Under the pieces are notes generated by a model that ran no database searches, was not told where the DNA came from, and worked only from the letters and a program-made list of their open reading frames with translations. Below, piece by piece: positions 44,536 through 53,664 of a stretch of DNA of 64,000 nucleotides. Within the stretch, counting starts at the first letter, position 1. Each line of letters opens with the position of its first letter. The translations under genes were made by a program, and so were the position numbers. The stretch comes from Bergeyella porcorum (GTDB lineage: Bacteria; Bacteroidota; Bacteroidia; Flavobacteriales; Weeksellaceae): contig NZ_JBHMFD010000013.1 of NCBI RefSeq assembly GCF_042427575.1, positions 62,001 through 126,000 on the forward strand. The letters run 5' to 3'.

Positions 44536-46296
44536 ATGAACATCACCCAATTTCTAAACACCAATACCGAACAATCGCCTACCAAAGCTGCCATTTCCTT
44601 CAAAAAAGATAATGAATGGAAAGACCTGAGCTGGAAAGATTTCCGAAGAATGGTTTTTAAAACCGCCAATGCCCTAAAAGGTATCGGCATCAAGGAAAAT
44701 GACAAAGTAGCGATTTATTCTGACAACTCTGCAGAATGGATGGTGTTTGACCTCGCCATTTTATCCATTGGTGCCATTACCGTGCCCATCTATTCTACGA
44801 ATAATCTGGAGCAAGCGGAATACATCATCAATGATGCTGAAGCCAAAGCCATCTTGGTAGGCAACCAAGAGCAGTATGATGCCATCTATTCTCTGATGCC
44901 GCACGCTTCCTTGCAGAAGATTATTGTTTCTAAAAAGAAAGTCTGGATAAAACCCGAGTACTCCGAATTTTTGGAAGATTTTATCAAAACAGCTGATGAA
45001 CATTCTGAAATTGTTCCTAAAAACGAAGAAGATTTAGCCACGCTTATCTACACCTCTGGAACTACGGGAATCCCCAAAGGGGTAATGATTACACACGGTA
45101 ACTTCCAAAAATGCTTTGACGCTCATTTTGATTTTTTCAAATTTAAAAACTTTAAAAACGAACATTCCTTAGCGTTTTTACCTCTTACCCACGTCTTTGA
45201 AAGAAGCTGGTCTCTGCTCTGTCTCTACGGTGGAGCCAAAGTCTCTTTCCTAGAAAACACCAAGCTTATTGCCTCTGCACTTACGGAAGTAAAACCTACA
45301 ATGATGTGTGCCGTACCAAGGTTTTACCAAAAAATCTACGCGGGAGTTAATGAAATGGTTGCCAATGGCTCTAATGCTAAGAAGAACATTTTCAATTGGG
45401 CAATGGACATCGGCTCACAGGTGGCAGAGAGAAAAAGAAAAAGGCAATCTATTCCGCTACTTCTCAACATCAAAAACAATATTGCCAATCGACTGGTATT
45501 TCAAAAAATTAAAAATAAAATGGGAGGTAAACTATGGTTTATGCCTTGTGGAGGTGCCTCTCTCTCGCCCGAAGTAACTCAGTTTTTTGATACAATGGGC
45601 ATCCACATTACCGTGGGCTATGGCCTTACCGAAACTACTGCTACGCTTACCGCTTTCCCATTTCAGAATTACCTACACGGTTCAGCGGGAATTACTTTGG
45701 GAGACACACAGGTTAAAATTGGCGAAAACAATGAAATCCTTGCCAAAGGCAGTGGCATTATGAAAGGCTACTACAATAAGCCCGAGGAAACCGCCGCTAC
45801 CTTTACAGAAGATGGCTGGTTCAAAACAGGTGATGCTGGCTATATGGATGAGAACGGCAACCTCTTCATTACCGATAGAATCAAAGACCTGATGAAAACT
45901 TCCAACGGAAAATACATCACCCCACAGCCTATTGAAAATCTGTTGTCTAACAACCAATACATCCAGCAGGCAATGGTGGTAGCAGAGGGCAGACCCTTCG
46001 TTACAGCACTGATTATCCCCAACTTTGAGGCACTACAAGAACAGCTCAAAAAGATGAATATCACCTTTACCAATTGGCAAGATATCGTTTCTATGGAACG
46101 CATCAAAGAGTTTTACCACCACAAAATAGAAGAGATACAGCAGACGCTTTCAGGTTTTGAAAAGGTAAAAAAATTTACACTGATGCCTGCGGAGTTTGAA
46201 ATCGGTACTGGAGAAATCACCCCTACGCTAAAAGTAAAACGCAATGTGGTGCTTGCTAAATACGCCGACCTGATAGAGCAAATGTATCATCATTAG
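44536..46296 (+). CDS. long-chain acyl-CoA synthetase-like enzyme
   Basis: A 586-residue AMP-forming ligase of the FadD15-type. The phosphate-binding motif LIYTSGTTGIPKGVM comes near residue 175, GYGLTETTATLTAFP near 355, and GDAGYMDENGNLFITDRIKDLMKTS near 430, with KVKRNVV at the end. It activates a fatty acid with ATP and CoA. It is probably co-transcribed with the upstream reductase. Confidence 0.92.
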   Translation: MNITQFLNTNTEQSPTKAAISFKKDNEWKDLSWKDFRRMVFKTANALKGIGIKENDKVAIYSDNSAEWMVFDLAILSIGAITVPIYSTNNLEQAEYIINDAEAKAILVGNQEQYDAIYSLMPHASLQKIIVSKKKVWIKPEYSEFLEDFIKTADEHSEIVPKNEEDLATLIYTSGTTGIPKGVMITHGNFQKCFDAHFDFFKFKNFKNEHSLAFLPLTHVFERSWSLLCLYGGAKVSFLENTKLIASALTEVKPTMMCAVPRFYQKIYAGVNEMVANGSNAKKNIFNWAMDIGSQVAERKRKRQSIPLLLNIKNNIANRLVFQKIKNKMGGKLWFMPCGGASLSPEVTQFFDTMGIHITVGYGLTETTATLTAFPFQNYLHGSAGITLGDTQVKIGENNEILAKGSGIMKGYYNKPEETAATFTEDGWFKTGDAGYMDENGNLFITDRIKDLMKTSNGKYITPQPIENLLSNNQYIQQAMVVAEGRPFVTALIIPNFEALQEQLKKMNITFTNWQDIVSMERIKEFYHHKIEEIQQTLSGFEKVKKFTLMPAEFEIGTGEITPTLKVKRNVVLAKYADLIEQMYHH

Positions 46297-46299
46297 AGT

Positions 46300-46550
46300 T
46301 GGATATTAGAAGTTGGATATTAGAGATTAGAGATTAGAGGTTAGATGGTCTTTTATTAATTATTAATTATTAATGGTTAATTGATGAAAACTCAAAATTC
46401 AACACTCAAAACTAAGAATATGGTTGTTGGTCTTTTCTCTTTCTTCTTTCTTCAAAAAAAAACTAAACACTCAACACTAAAAAAAATAATAGTATTAGAG
46501 CTTCTTCCCCCTTCGGGGGCTAGGGGGCTGACTTAAAACTCAACACTTAA
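46300..46550 (+). repeat. composite intergenic repeat, forward orientation
   Basis: TTAGAGGTTAGA, TTAATTATTAATGGTTAATT, AAAACTCAACACTCAAAACT and CCCCCTTCGGGGG words up to the mvaD start. Bases 46486-46532 have an inverted partner at 47611-47656 on the other side of the gene. Confidence 0.8.
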
Positions 46551-46554
46551 AACT

Positions 46555-47610
46555 ATGTCTGAACAATTTTTAGGAAATCCTCATTTCACGATAAAAGATA
46601 TTGAAGTATCTGTCAGTTGCCCCAGCAATATTGCATTGATAAAATATTGGGGTAAGTATGCCAATCAGATTCCTGCCAATCCCAGCATCAGCTATACCCT
46701 AAACCATTGTAAAACCAATACTACGATGGTTTTCAAAGCCGATGCACCTTTTGAAGTAAAAACCTTTTTGGCAGGAAAAGAGGAAATTCAATTTGCAGAA
46801 AAAATAAAGCGTTATTTCCAAAATATAGAGCCTTACCTACCTTGGATATTAAAGGGCAGCTATACCATCTCTACTGAAAATACTTTCCCCCACAGTTCAG
46901 GCATTGCCAGTTCGGCTTCGGGGTTTGGTGCCATTGCAAAATGTTTGGTAGAAATAGAGCAGGCTTTTACCACCAGCCATCAGCCAACTGCCATCAATCA
47001 AAAAGCCTCTTTTTTGGCTCGTTTGGGTAGTGGTAGTGCGTGTAGAAGTCTTTATAACGGATTGGTAGTTTGGGGCGAAACACCTGAAGTAGAAGGCAGT
47101 TCAGACCTCTTTGCGGTGCCGTATCCCAATGATGATATTCACCCTATTTTCAAGAATTTTAATGACTGGGTACTCCTCATTCACGAGGGACAAAAGTCTG
47201 TAAGCTCTACTGTAGGACACGGACTAATGAACACCAATCCCTATGCTGAAAGGCGTTTCCAAGAAGCAAGAGATAATTTTGTTCCGCTGAAAGACATTCT
47301 AAAATCTGGAGATATGGCACGCTTCATCACGCTGGTAGAGCACGAGGCGCTTACCCTCCACGCTATGATGATGATGAGCGAGCCTGCATTTATCCTAATG
47401 AAAACTGGAACAATGGAGGTGATTAATAAAGTTTGGAACTTCCGAAACGAAACAGGCTTACCCTTGTTCTTCACCTTAGATGCTGGGGCTAATGTCCACC
47501 TTCTATTCCCGAATAATGGTGAGGAAGATCAAATCAAAAGCTTTATTGAAAGCGAGCTCCTTCAGCATACCCAGAAAGGCGGCGTAGTGAAAGATGAGAT
47601 GAAGTTTTGA
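46555..47610 (+). CDS. mvaD: diphosphomevalonate decarboxylase
   Basis: A 351-residue GHMP-family enzyme that converts diphosphomevalonate to isopentenyl diphosphate. CPSNIALIKYWGKYANQIPANPSIS is the conserved start, HSSGIASSASGFGAIA the ATP-binding stretch and GSGSACRSLYNGLVVW the second motif. Length is typical. It indicates isoprenoid synthesis through the mevalonate pathway. It is isolated from relatives of the pathway in this window. Confidence 0.95.
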   Translation: MSEQFLGNPHFTIKDIEVSVSCPSNIALIKYWGKYANQIPANPSISYTLNHCKTNTTMVFKADAPFEVKTFLAGKEEIQFAEKIKRYFQNIEPYLPWILKGSYTISTENTFPHSSGIASSASGFGAIAKCLVEIEQAFTTSHQPTAINQKASFLARLGSGSACRSLYNGLVVWGETPEVEGSSDLFAVPYPNDDIHPIFKNFNDWVLLIHEGQKSVSSTVGHGLMNTNPYAERRFQEARDNFVPLKDILKSGDMARFITLVEHEALTLHAMMMMSEPAFILMKTGTMEVINKVWNFRNETGLPLFFTLDAGANVHLLFPNNGEEDQIKSFIESELLQHTQKGGVVKDEMKF

Positions 47611-47820
47611 GTTAGCCCCCTCACCCCCGAAGGGAGAAGATGCTCTAATACTATTTCTCTTTAGTTTTTTTGAAGAAAGAAGAAAGAAACAAGACTTCTT
47701 AGCTTTATAGATTTCTAACCTCTAACTTTCTAGCTTCTAACCTCTAATATCTAACTTCTAACCTCCAATATCTAACTTCTAACCTCCAATAGCTAACTTC
47801 TAACCTCTAACCAAAAAAAA
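47611..47820 (-). repeat. composite intergenic repeat, reverse orientation
   Basis: The reverse CCCCCTCACCCCCGAAGGG block, then TTTTTTGAAGAAAGAAG, then a run of CTAACTTCTAACCTC copies to the next ATG. Confidence 0.8.
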
Positions 47821-48201
47821 ATGACCATCCACCACATTGCCATCATCTGTTCAGACTACGAGGTGTCCAAAAGATTTTATACTGAAATTTTGGGACTTAA
47901 TATTTTGCGAGAAGTTTATCGTGCAGAGCGACAGTCGTACAAATTAGATTTAGCCATTGGCAGCCACTATGTGATAGAGCTGTTTTCCTTTCCTCATCCT
48001 CCCCAAAGACCTTCGCATCCCGAAGCCTGTGGACTGCGGCATTTGGCTTTTTCGGTGGAAGATGTAGAAGCTACCCGAAATCAGCTCATCGCCAAAGGAT
48101 TGCCCTGCGAAGCCATACGCACCGATGAATTTACCCTGAAATCCTTTTTCTTCACCCAAGACCCCGATGGACTCCCTTTGGAATTTTATGAAAGAGATTA
48201 A
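47821..48201 (+). CDS. VOC/glyoxalase-fold protein
   Basis: A 126-residue single-domain vicinal-oxygen-chelate protein. MTIHHIAIICSDYEVSKRFY opens the fold, and PEACGLRHLAFSVEDVEATR and DPDGLPLEFYE follow. His and Glu metal ligands are in the expected places. It resembles the YaeR/lactoylglutathione-lyase-like group. The substrate is unknown. Confidence 0.85.
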   Translation: MTIHHIAIICSDYEVSKRFYTEILGLNILREVYRAERQSYKLDLAIGSHYVIELFSFPHPPQRPSHPEACGLRHLAFSVEDVEATRNQLIAKGLPCEAIRTDEFTLKSFFFTQDPDGLPLEFYERD

Positions 48202-48299
48202 AAAGTTTTGAGTTTTTTTGAAGAAAGAGGAAAGACTTCTTGACTTGTATAATTCAATTTTTAGTTTTATCTTAGCAACGGATAGAAAACACAAAAATT

Positions 48300-48365
48300 A
48301 TGATACAGATTTTAATAGAAATAGTGATAGAAGTTTCAGATTTTCTGATGCGTCTTTTTAGATAG
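48300..48365 (+). CDS. possible 21-residue hydrophobic peptide
   Basis: MIQILIEIVIEVSDFLMRLFR, an amphipathic/hydrophobic helix, followed by a strong terminator. No good promoter is seen, so it may be chance. Confidence 0.2.
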   Translation: MIQILIEIVIEVSDFLMRLFR

Positions 48366-48393
48366 GTAGTTTTTCATAGTACATATGTTTTAG

Positions 48394-48426
48394 AATCCCC
48401 GTAGAGCGTAATGCTTTACGGGGATT
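48394..48426. terminator. bidirectional terminator
   Basis: AATCCCCGTA / TACGGGGATT around a 13-base loop, between the VOC gene and the leftward porin gene. Confidence 0.8.
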
Positions 48427-48445
48427 TATATTGCTTTAAATCATT

Positions 48446-49597
48446 TTATAAAGCGTTTAAATACCAAAGGGCTCCAATGGCAAACATTCCGTATTGGGTA
48501 TTAGGCGTAGTTGCTTTTAGTTTATCAGCATAGTTGGTATTAAAATGAGCATAGTATCCGAAAATTTTGAAATCTTGCTTTTCAAAAGGTTTGTATTCTA
48601 ATGCAATCTGATTGACATAATGCTTGGTAATATGCTTCAAATCCGAATTATTCTTTGCATAGATACTTTCAAAAACGGTTTTGCCGTTGATATGCCATTT
48701 TGGCGTGATGGCATAGTTAAGCCTCATTACCGCAGATTGAAATTGTAAATCTTGTGCAAATCCTTTGGTATAATTAGGATTAATGGTTGTATGGTAAGTA
48801 TTGAGAGCAGGAGAGGCCATATTCACATAATCTACCGCCATATCCGTATGATGTAAATCTAAATATCCACTGAATTTATCCAATACGAGTTTATGACCCA
48901 ATGATACTTGGAAGTTGGTTTTATCCTTTGCTATTTTGGAGGAAGTAACGGTATAGATGGTACGGAATTTATTATCCCACATTTTCCCTTCCCAAGTTAG
49001 ATTGACTCCATAAGGTAGTTTTGCCATTTCCAGCCCATTGGTTGTATAGCCTGTGTTTTCGTGCAATTCATCAAAACTATATTCTGATGGATTAAAAGCT
49101 TGGAGATGGAAAGTATGATGAGGATTAAGTTTATATGAGAACTCAACACTTACAGGGAAAAGGTTCTGCTGCTTATTGATGTAATTAGAATATTGATATT
49201 CAAAAATGGGATTATCAAAGAATTCCCAGCTTCCGAAATTATTCATCTGCTTACCCACCGTAAGGGCATACTTTTTATCCTCGCCAAACTTATAGCTGAG
49301 ATAAGCGTAGTCTAAAGAACCTGGAGCATTACTAATAGTGGATGTCTCCACTTGCCTATTCATACGCCATCTGGAACGAAACGAAAGGTCTTCTGTGATG
49401 TTTCCCATAATTTCCATACGCGCTTCATTCAATTTAAAGGCATTGGCTTTAGCATCGTTATCCGAAACTTCATAGGAGCTTCGTAGGTAAAAATTAATAT
49501 CAAAATTTTCTTTCAATTCGTTAATGTTATCACTAAGCGACTGGGCGTTCAGCGAATAAGCCCCTAAAAGAGCCAAACTCAAAAGATACTTTTTCAT
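48446..49597 (-). CDS. outer-membrane porin at the end of the urease operon
   Basis: A 383-residue barrel protein with a signal peptide (MKKYLLSLALLGAYSLNAQ). It has alternating strands of the porin O/P-like kind (MGNITEDLSFRSRWRMNRQ, TVGKQMNNFGSWEFFDNPIFEYQYSN) and ends in WYLNAL. It starts 26 bases after hypB on the same strand, so it looks like the last gene of the urease operon. It could pass urea, ammonium or nickel through the outer membrane; this is inference from position. ATG 49597 is the likely start; an upstream ATG at 49609 adds 4 residues. Confidence 0.78.
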   Translation of the reverse strand: MKKYLLSLALLGAYSLNAQSLSDNINELKENFDINFYLRSSYEVSDNDAKANAFKLNEARMEIMGNITEDLSFRSRWRMNRQVETSTISNAPGSLDYAYLSYKFGEDKKYALTVGKQMNNFGSWEFFDNPIFEYQYSNYINKQQNLFPVSVEFSYKLNPHHTFHLQAFNPSEYSFDELHENTGYTTNGLEMAKLPYGVNLTWEGKMWDNKFRTIYTVTSSKIAKDKTNFQVSLGHKLVLDKFSGYLDLHHTDMAVDYVNMASPALNTYHTTINPNYTKGFAQDLQFQSAVMRLNYAITPKWHINGKTVFESIYAKNNSDLKHITKHYVNQIALEYKPFEKQDFKIFGYYAHFNTNYADKLKATTPNTQYGMFAIGALWYLNAL

Positions 49598-49623
49598 TAT
49601 TAGCTTCATTTTTATTTCAAAGA

Positions 49624-50322
49624 TTAACCCCCTCGCTTTTTAGCCAATTGCTTTTTCAGCCACTCACACCACTCGTCTAGCCCATCGCCTTTTAGGGTGC
49701 TGATAGGGATAACTTCCAAATCTGGATTGACTTCTCTTGCATCTTTGGCAGCTGCTTCTACAGAAAACGGCACATACGGCAATAGGTCAGCTTTGGATAC
49801 CAGCATCAGCTCACTGGTGAGGAACATTCTAGGATATTTTTTCGGCTTATCATCGCCCTCCGTTGATGCCAAAAGGGTTACTCTGGCATCCTCACCCAAA
49901 TCAAATGCCGATGGACAAAGCAAATTACCCACATTCTCGATAAATAAAATGTCGGTTCCTTCTAGGTTGATATGGTCTAAGGCTTGGAGAATCATCTGTG
50001 CTTCGATATGGCACATTCCTCCCGTTACGATTTGCAAGGCATTCAGCCCTGCCTCTTTTAGTCTTACTGCATCTCGTTCTGTTTCTGGGTCGCCCACCAA
50101 TACGGCAAGGTTCAGCTCTTTGCCCAATCTTCTTCCTGTTTCTTGGAGCAAAGTGGTCTTGCCACTACCTGGTGATGAGCAGATATTAACCACCAGTAGA
50201 TGGGGTAATCTTTCTCTGATGGCTTTTGCCACAAAATCGTTGGCTTTCAATAGATTTAGCGTTGTATTATCGCATTGCACAGAGCCTACGGGCATCTGAT
50301 TACTTTTAGGTTTTGTATTCAT
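49624..50322 (-). CDS. hypB: nickel incorporation GTPase HypB
   Basis: A 232-residue GTPase that, with HypA, supplies nickel to enzymes. The P-loop is SSPGSGKTTLL near residue 48, with VGDPETERDA (switch) and TGGMCHIEAQM, whose Cys-His bind nickel, and LLVSKADLLPY for guanine specificity. It has no His-rich N-terminus, so it is not a storage type. It comes 81 bases after hypA. No hydrogenase gene is present, so its client here is probably urease. Confidence 0.93.
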   Translation of the reverse strand: MNTKPKSNQMPVGSVQCDNTTLNLLKANDFVAKAIRERLPHLLVVNICSSPGSGKTTLLQETGRRLGKELNLAVLVGDPETERDAVRLKEAGLNALQIVTGGMCHIEAQMILQALDHINLEGTDILFIENVGNLLCPSAFDLGEDARVTLLASTEGDDKPKKYPRMFLTSELMLVSKADLLPYVPFSVEAAAKDAREVNPDLEVIPISTLKGDGLDEWCEWLKKQLAKKRGG

Positions 50323-50403
50323 TTTTTTATAGATTTAAAAATTTAATAATTAAAGGATTAAAAGATTATTCTTGTGCTTTCTATTTTTTAATTCTTCAAT
50401 TTT

Positions 50404-50745
50404 TCAAAAAAACTCTACTTGGCTAATTCTCAATTCTTCTCCCTGCACAATGTTGCGTGAAGGCGTTTCGCAGTTGGGACATACAAAACGATGCCGTTTC
50501 ACTTCAAAATCTTCTTCACAACTTTTGCAATGGGCAATGATGGGAAGTAATACCACTTGCAGGTCTATATTTTCTAGCCTTGGATCTTCTAAAACCAAGG
50601 CTTCAAAAGCATTTTGAATCAAAATAGGCTGAACATTGCAGAGCAATCCCGCCTCTATTTTCACCGAAGAAATTTCGGAAAATCGGTTGCCATAGTGTTC
50701 TTCCAAATTGTGGATAATATCTCTTACGATGGATACTTCGTGCAT
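50404..50745 (-). CDS. hypA: nickel metallochaperone HypA
   Basis: A 113-residue protein. The N-terminal MHE supplies the nickel-binding His. A zinc site is formed by CKSC and CPNC (near 72 and 89). Its ATG overlaps the ureD stop by 1 base, so it is translationally coupled. HypA hands nickel to HypB or directly to UreG/UreE in Helicobacter, which also lacks one dedicated route. Confidence 0.93.
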   Translation of the reverse strand: MHEVSIVRDIIHNLEEHYGNRFSEISSVKIEAGLLCNVQPILIQNAFEALVLEDPRLENIDLQVVLLPIIAHCKSCEEDFEVKRHRFVCPNCETPSRNIVQGEELRISQVEFF

Positions 50746-51734
50746 TATTTCTCCGTTTTTTTCTTAGCAGATGGTTTAGATTTCGCTGTGGTCTTGGGCT
50801 TTTTCGCTGTGGGAGTTTTTGCTTTTGCTGTTACCTTTTTTTTAGGTTTAGGCTCTTGCTTTTTCACTGCGATTTCTTTGATTTCTGCCTTGGTTTGTTT
50901 CGCTTCCGATGCTTCTTTTTCTTGATACTCAAAGAAACTCCACGCCATATTTCCGATATTGAATAGCCAATCGTGCAACGCCTCGCCACTATACCCCATT
51001 ATCCTTACCATTATTGCATTTTCTGCACACATTGTAAAACCATAGCTGCTATCGGTAAATTGCTCCAAGAGTATTTCATCCAATTCTCTTTTAAATGCTT
51101 CTGCATAGGGACTTATCAAGAGTAAAGTTCCCTGATGGGTATAGCCTTCAAAAAACAAAAGGTCTTCCACAGGCTGGGTAGAAGGTTCTATCAATTGATT
51201 ATCAAATAAAATCAACCGTTCATCTCTATATACTTTGGTCTTGGTATGGTATTTTTTCAGTTCAAATCGCTCTCCAGAGTGGATGCGTCCTCCGCTGATG
51301 ATGTCGCCCCAAATAAGATGCGAAGAAGATGTCATTTTGATGGTATTCAACGCTTCAAAAGAGGAATCTCTATACGGAATGGTAGGATGCGGCACATAGA
51401 GAAACTTGGCTCCTGCTTCTAAGGTAAAGTTGCAAATCTGCTTTGAACCTTCGCTTTTATGGGCAGGATGCACCTTGTTAAACGATTGGGTAAAATATTT
51501 AAACGCTGCATTTTCCTCACAAATGATATCTTGCTGTAGGGTATCGCCTCCCATAATGCCTGGAGAAGAACTCATCAGAATCATTTCCAGATGGTCGGTA
51601 TCCCTTACATTGCCATAGTGGGTAAGCTTGTAAGGAATATCAAAATAGCGTTCTCCTAAAACGGTTTTTTCTTCGCTTCTATGGCAAGAAAGGAAGATTT
51701 TGCTGCTTAGGGAATTGTCTTTATTAATATTCAT
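50745..51734 (-). CDS. ureD: urease accessory protein UreD with a long basic tail
   Basis: 329 residues (also called UreH). The first 270 residues resemble UreD: PGIMGGDTLQQDIICEENA, KFLYVPHPTIPYRDSSFE, HLIWGDIISGGRIHSGERF. UreD, UreF and UreG form the complex that guides nickel into the apo-urease. Residues about 273-329 are an unusual low-complexity Lys/Ala/Pro tail (for example KPKKKVTAKAKTPTAKKPK) not found in the usual family. The tail is histone H1-like. It starts 22 bases after ureG and is coupled to hypA. Confidence 0.92.
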   Translation of the reverse strand: MNINKDNSLSSKIFLSCHRSEEKTVLGERYFDIPYKLTHYGNVRDTDHLEMILMSSSPGIMGGDTLQQDIICEENAAFKYFTQSFNKVHPAHKSEGSKQICNFTLEAGAKFLYVPHPTIPYRDSSFEALNTIKMTSSSHLIWGDIISGGRIHSGERFELKKYHTKTKVYRDERLILFDNQLIEPSTQPVEDLLFFEGYTHQGTLLLISPYAEAFKRELDEILLEQFTDSSYGFTMCAENAIMVRIMGYSGEALHDWLFNIGNMAWSFFEYQEKEASEAKQTKAEIKEIAVKKQEPKPKKKVTAKAKTPTAKKPKTTAKSKPSAKKKTEK

Positions 51735-51756
51735 TTTTGTTTTTAAAAAAAAGAGT

Positions 51757-52368
51757 TTAATTCTCTAGAAGTGCATATTTCTTAATCCAATCAATCACTT
51801 CATCGAGTCCTTCTTTGGTTTTCAGATTGGTCTTTAAGAATGGTTTTTCACCACGCATTCTCTTAGCATCAGCTTCCATTACTTCTAGGCTTGCCCCTAC
51901 ATACGGTGCCAAATCTATTTTATTAATCAACAATAAATCCGAACGCGTAATGCCTGGTCCTCCTTTTCTTGGGATTTTTTCCCCTTCGGCTACATCGATA
52001 ACGAAGATGGTTAAATCTGCTAAGTCTGGACTGAAAGTTGCCGCCAAATTATCACCTCCACTTTCTATGAATACCAACTCTATATCTGGGTGCTGCATTA
52101 CCAAATCTTCCACCGCTTCGAGGTTCATAGAAGCATCTTCTCGAATGGCAGTATGTGGGCAACCTCCCGTTTCTACCCCTCTAATTCTACTTTCGGGTAG
52201 CTTGGAGTTTTTTATCATAAACTGAGCATCTTCCTTGGTATAGATATCATTGGTAACAACGCCTATGCTATACTCTTCGCTCATTATCCTTGTAAGTGCT
52301 TCAATGAGTGCGGTTTTACCAGAACCTACTGGCCCTGCAATTCCTAATTTTATATATGTTTTTTCCAT
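51757..52368 (-). CDS. ureG: urease accessory GTPase UreG
   Basis: A 203-residue GTPase that powers nickel transfer into urease. The P-loop GPVGSGKTALI comes near residue 11, TNDIYTKEDA follows, and GVETGGCPHTAIREDASMN carries the Cys-Pro-His nickel site. ESGGDNLAATFSP and LINKIDLAPYVGA complete the GTPase. All key residues are present. Confidence 0.97.
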   Translation of the reverse strand: MEKTYIKLGIAGPVGSGKTALIEALTRIMSEEYSIGVVTNDIYTKEDAQFMIKNSKLPESRIRGVETGGCPHTAIREDASMNLEAVEDLVMQHPDIELVFIESGGDNLAATFSPDLADLTIFVIDVAEGEKIPRKGGPGITRSDLLLINKIDLAPYVGASLEVMEADAKRMRGEKPFLKTNLKTKEGLDEVIDWIKKYALLEN

Positions 52369-52449
52369 TTTGTTCTATTTAATATTTTTATTTATTGTAA
52401 AATCAAGGATTAAATTTTAAAATCTCTTAAATCATTAAACCTTTTAGCT

Positions 52450-53136
52450 TTACGAAATATAAATCCTTGTATAGAGTTTCTCGTGTTGCATACATTTGAT
52501 TTCCTGCCCAATGCAGCACAAGCCAATCATTTCTTCATCCAAGCCATCTTGCTGTGCTACCAGCTCCTCTATGGTGCTTTGCAAATCAAAAAGGATTTTC
52601 TGTCCGTGCATCTGGCTTATAGGAACCGCTTTGGCACAGTTGGTTACAATACCATTGAGGGTATTATAATAAAACGCCGTAAGGGCATCTTTCTTCTCAA
52701 TCCCAGAGAGCATTGCATATAGACCAAAAGCAATGGCATAATGCCCCGAAACTTCTTTCTTCTGTATCAAATCCAAATATTTTTGACAGAAAGTGTGTGG
52801 TTTTAGTTCTTGGGCGGTTTTCAGAAAACGAATGGCGAGTTTTCTACTGGCTTCTCGTATCTCGTAAGGGGCTTTCAGTGCGGTAACAAAATCATCTAAT
52901 TCTATCAGTTTTTTGATGACTTTTCGCCCAGAAAATTCTTGATAGGTTTTATTCAGAAAAGCGGCATCATTGTAAAACACATTGTACCTGAGCATATTTT
53001 CTGCATATTTTTTTGCCGTGGGTGTATCTTTTACCAAATCGGCAGCAATATAAGATTCTAACCCATAGGAGTGCGTAAACCCTCCGATGGGAAACATAGA
53101 ATCATTGATTTGTAATAATGTGAGAAGTTGCTGCAT
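52450..53136 (-). CDS. ureF: urease accessory protein UreF
   Basis: A 228-residue helical protein that recruits UreG to the UreD-urease complex. INDSMFPIGGFTHSYGLESYI is the conserved start, and a helical middle with EIREASRKLAIRFLKTA and the C-terminal AVPISQMHGQKILFDLQ follow. It starts 3 bases after ureE. Confidence 0.93.
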   Translation of the reverse strand: MQQLLTLLQINDSMFPIGGFTHSYGLESYIAADLVKDTPTAKKYAENMLRYNVFYNDAAFLNKTYQEFSGRKVIKKLIELDDFVTALKAPYEIREASRKLAIRFLKTAQELKPHTFCQKYLDLIQKKEVSGHYAIAFGLYAMLSGIEKKDALTAFYYNTLNGIVTNCAKAVPISQMHGQKILFDLQSTIEELVAQQDGLDEEMIGLCCIGQEIKCMQHEKLYTRIYIS

Positions 53137-53139
53137 AGC

Positions 53140-53613
53140 TTATCGTTTTATCTGGTGGATATTGAGCATCTGGTTCTGCAAAAGTTTTTTATGTTCTATG
53201 AAGCAAGGATAATTTTTCCGTTGCAAAAAATCATAAAGTGGAGCTTCGTAGGCTACATTAATCTGCTCTGCTTCGTCTATGAAAATAGGCAAGTGCATAT
53301 TTCCTATTTCAAAACAAACGATGCCCATCTCGGTAATGGTTCTGGGTTGTATCACAATACAGTCGCAAGGTTTTATTTCTACTTTGATGTGGACTTCCTC
53401 ATCTGCATAGAGGACATCACCATCTTGCAGGGGTATTCTATTGTTTTTCTTTAGACCAATCTCTCTGTTGCCCAGTGTTTTTCTTCTCAGAACGGATTTT
53501 GAAGTTTCATACCATTCTATTTGCAAAACATCTTCTTTCTGATGAGGGGCGGGAACAAAATCTTTTAATACAGAATCTACAAGAATCATATTAGGTTTTG
53601 ATTTATGAAACAA
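53140..53613 (-). CDS. ureE: urease metallochaperone UreE
   Basis: A 157-residue UreE that binds nickel for urease. An N-terminal substrate-like domain is followed by the metal-binding domain with FEIGNMHLPIFIDE, which holds the conserved His. It has no His-rich tail of the Klebsiella kind. The start may be ATG 53589 (MILVDSVLKD), which begins at the conserved strand; the longer start adds 8 residues. Confidence 0.9.
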   Translation of the reverse strand: MFHKSKPNMILVDSVLKDFVPAPHQKEDVLQIEWYETSKSVLRRKTLGNREIGLKKNNRIPLQDGDVLYADEEVHIKVEIKPCDCIVIQPRTITEMGIVCFEIGNMHLPIFIDEAEQINVAYEAPLYDFLQRKNYPCFIEHKKLLQNQMLNIHQIKR

Positions 53614-53664
53614 ATGGTGATATTGCTATCACCATTTATTCTTTTTATCTCTATTGTCATTATT

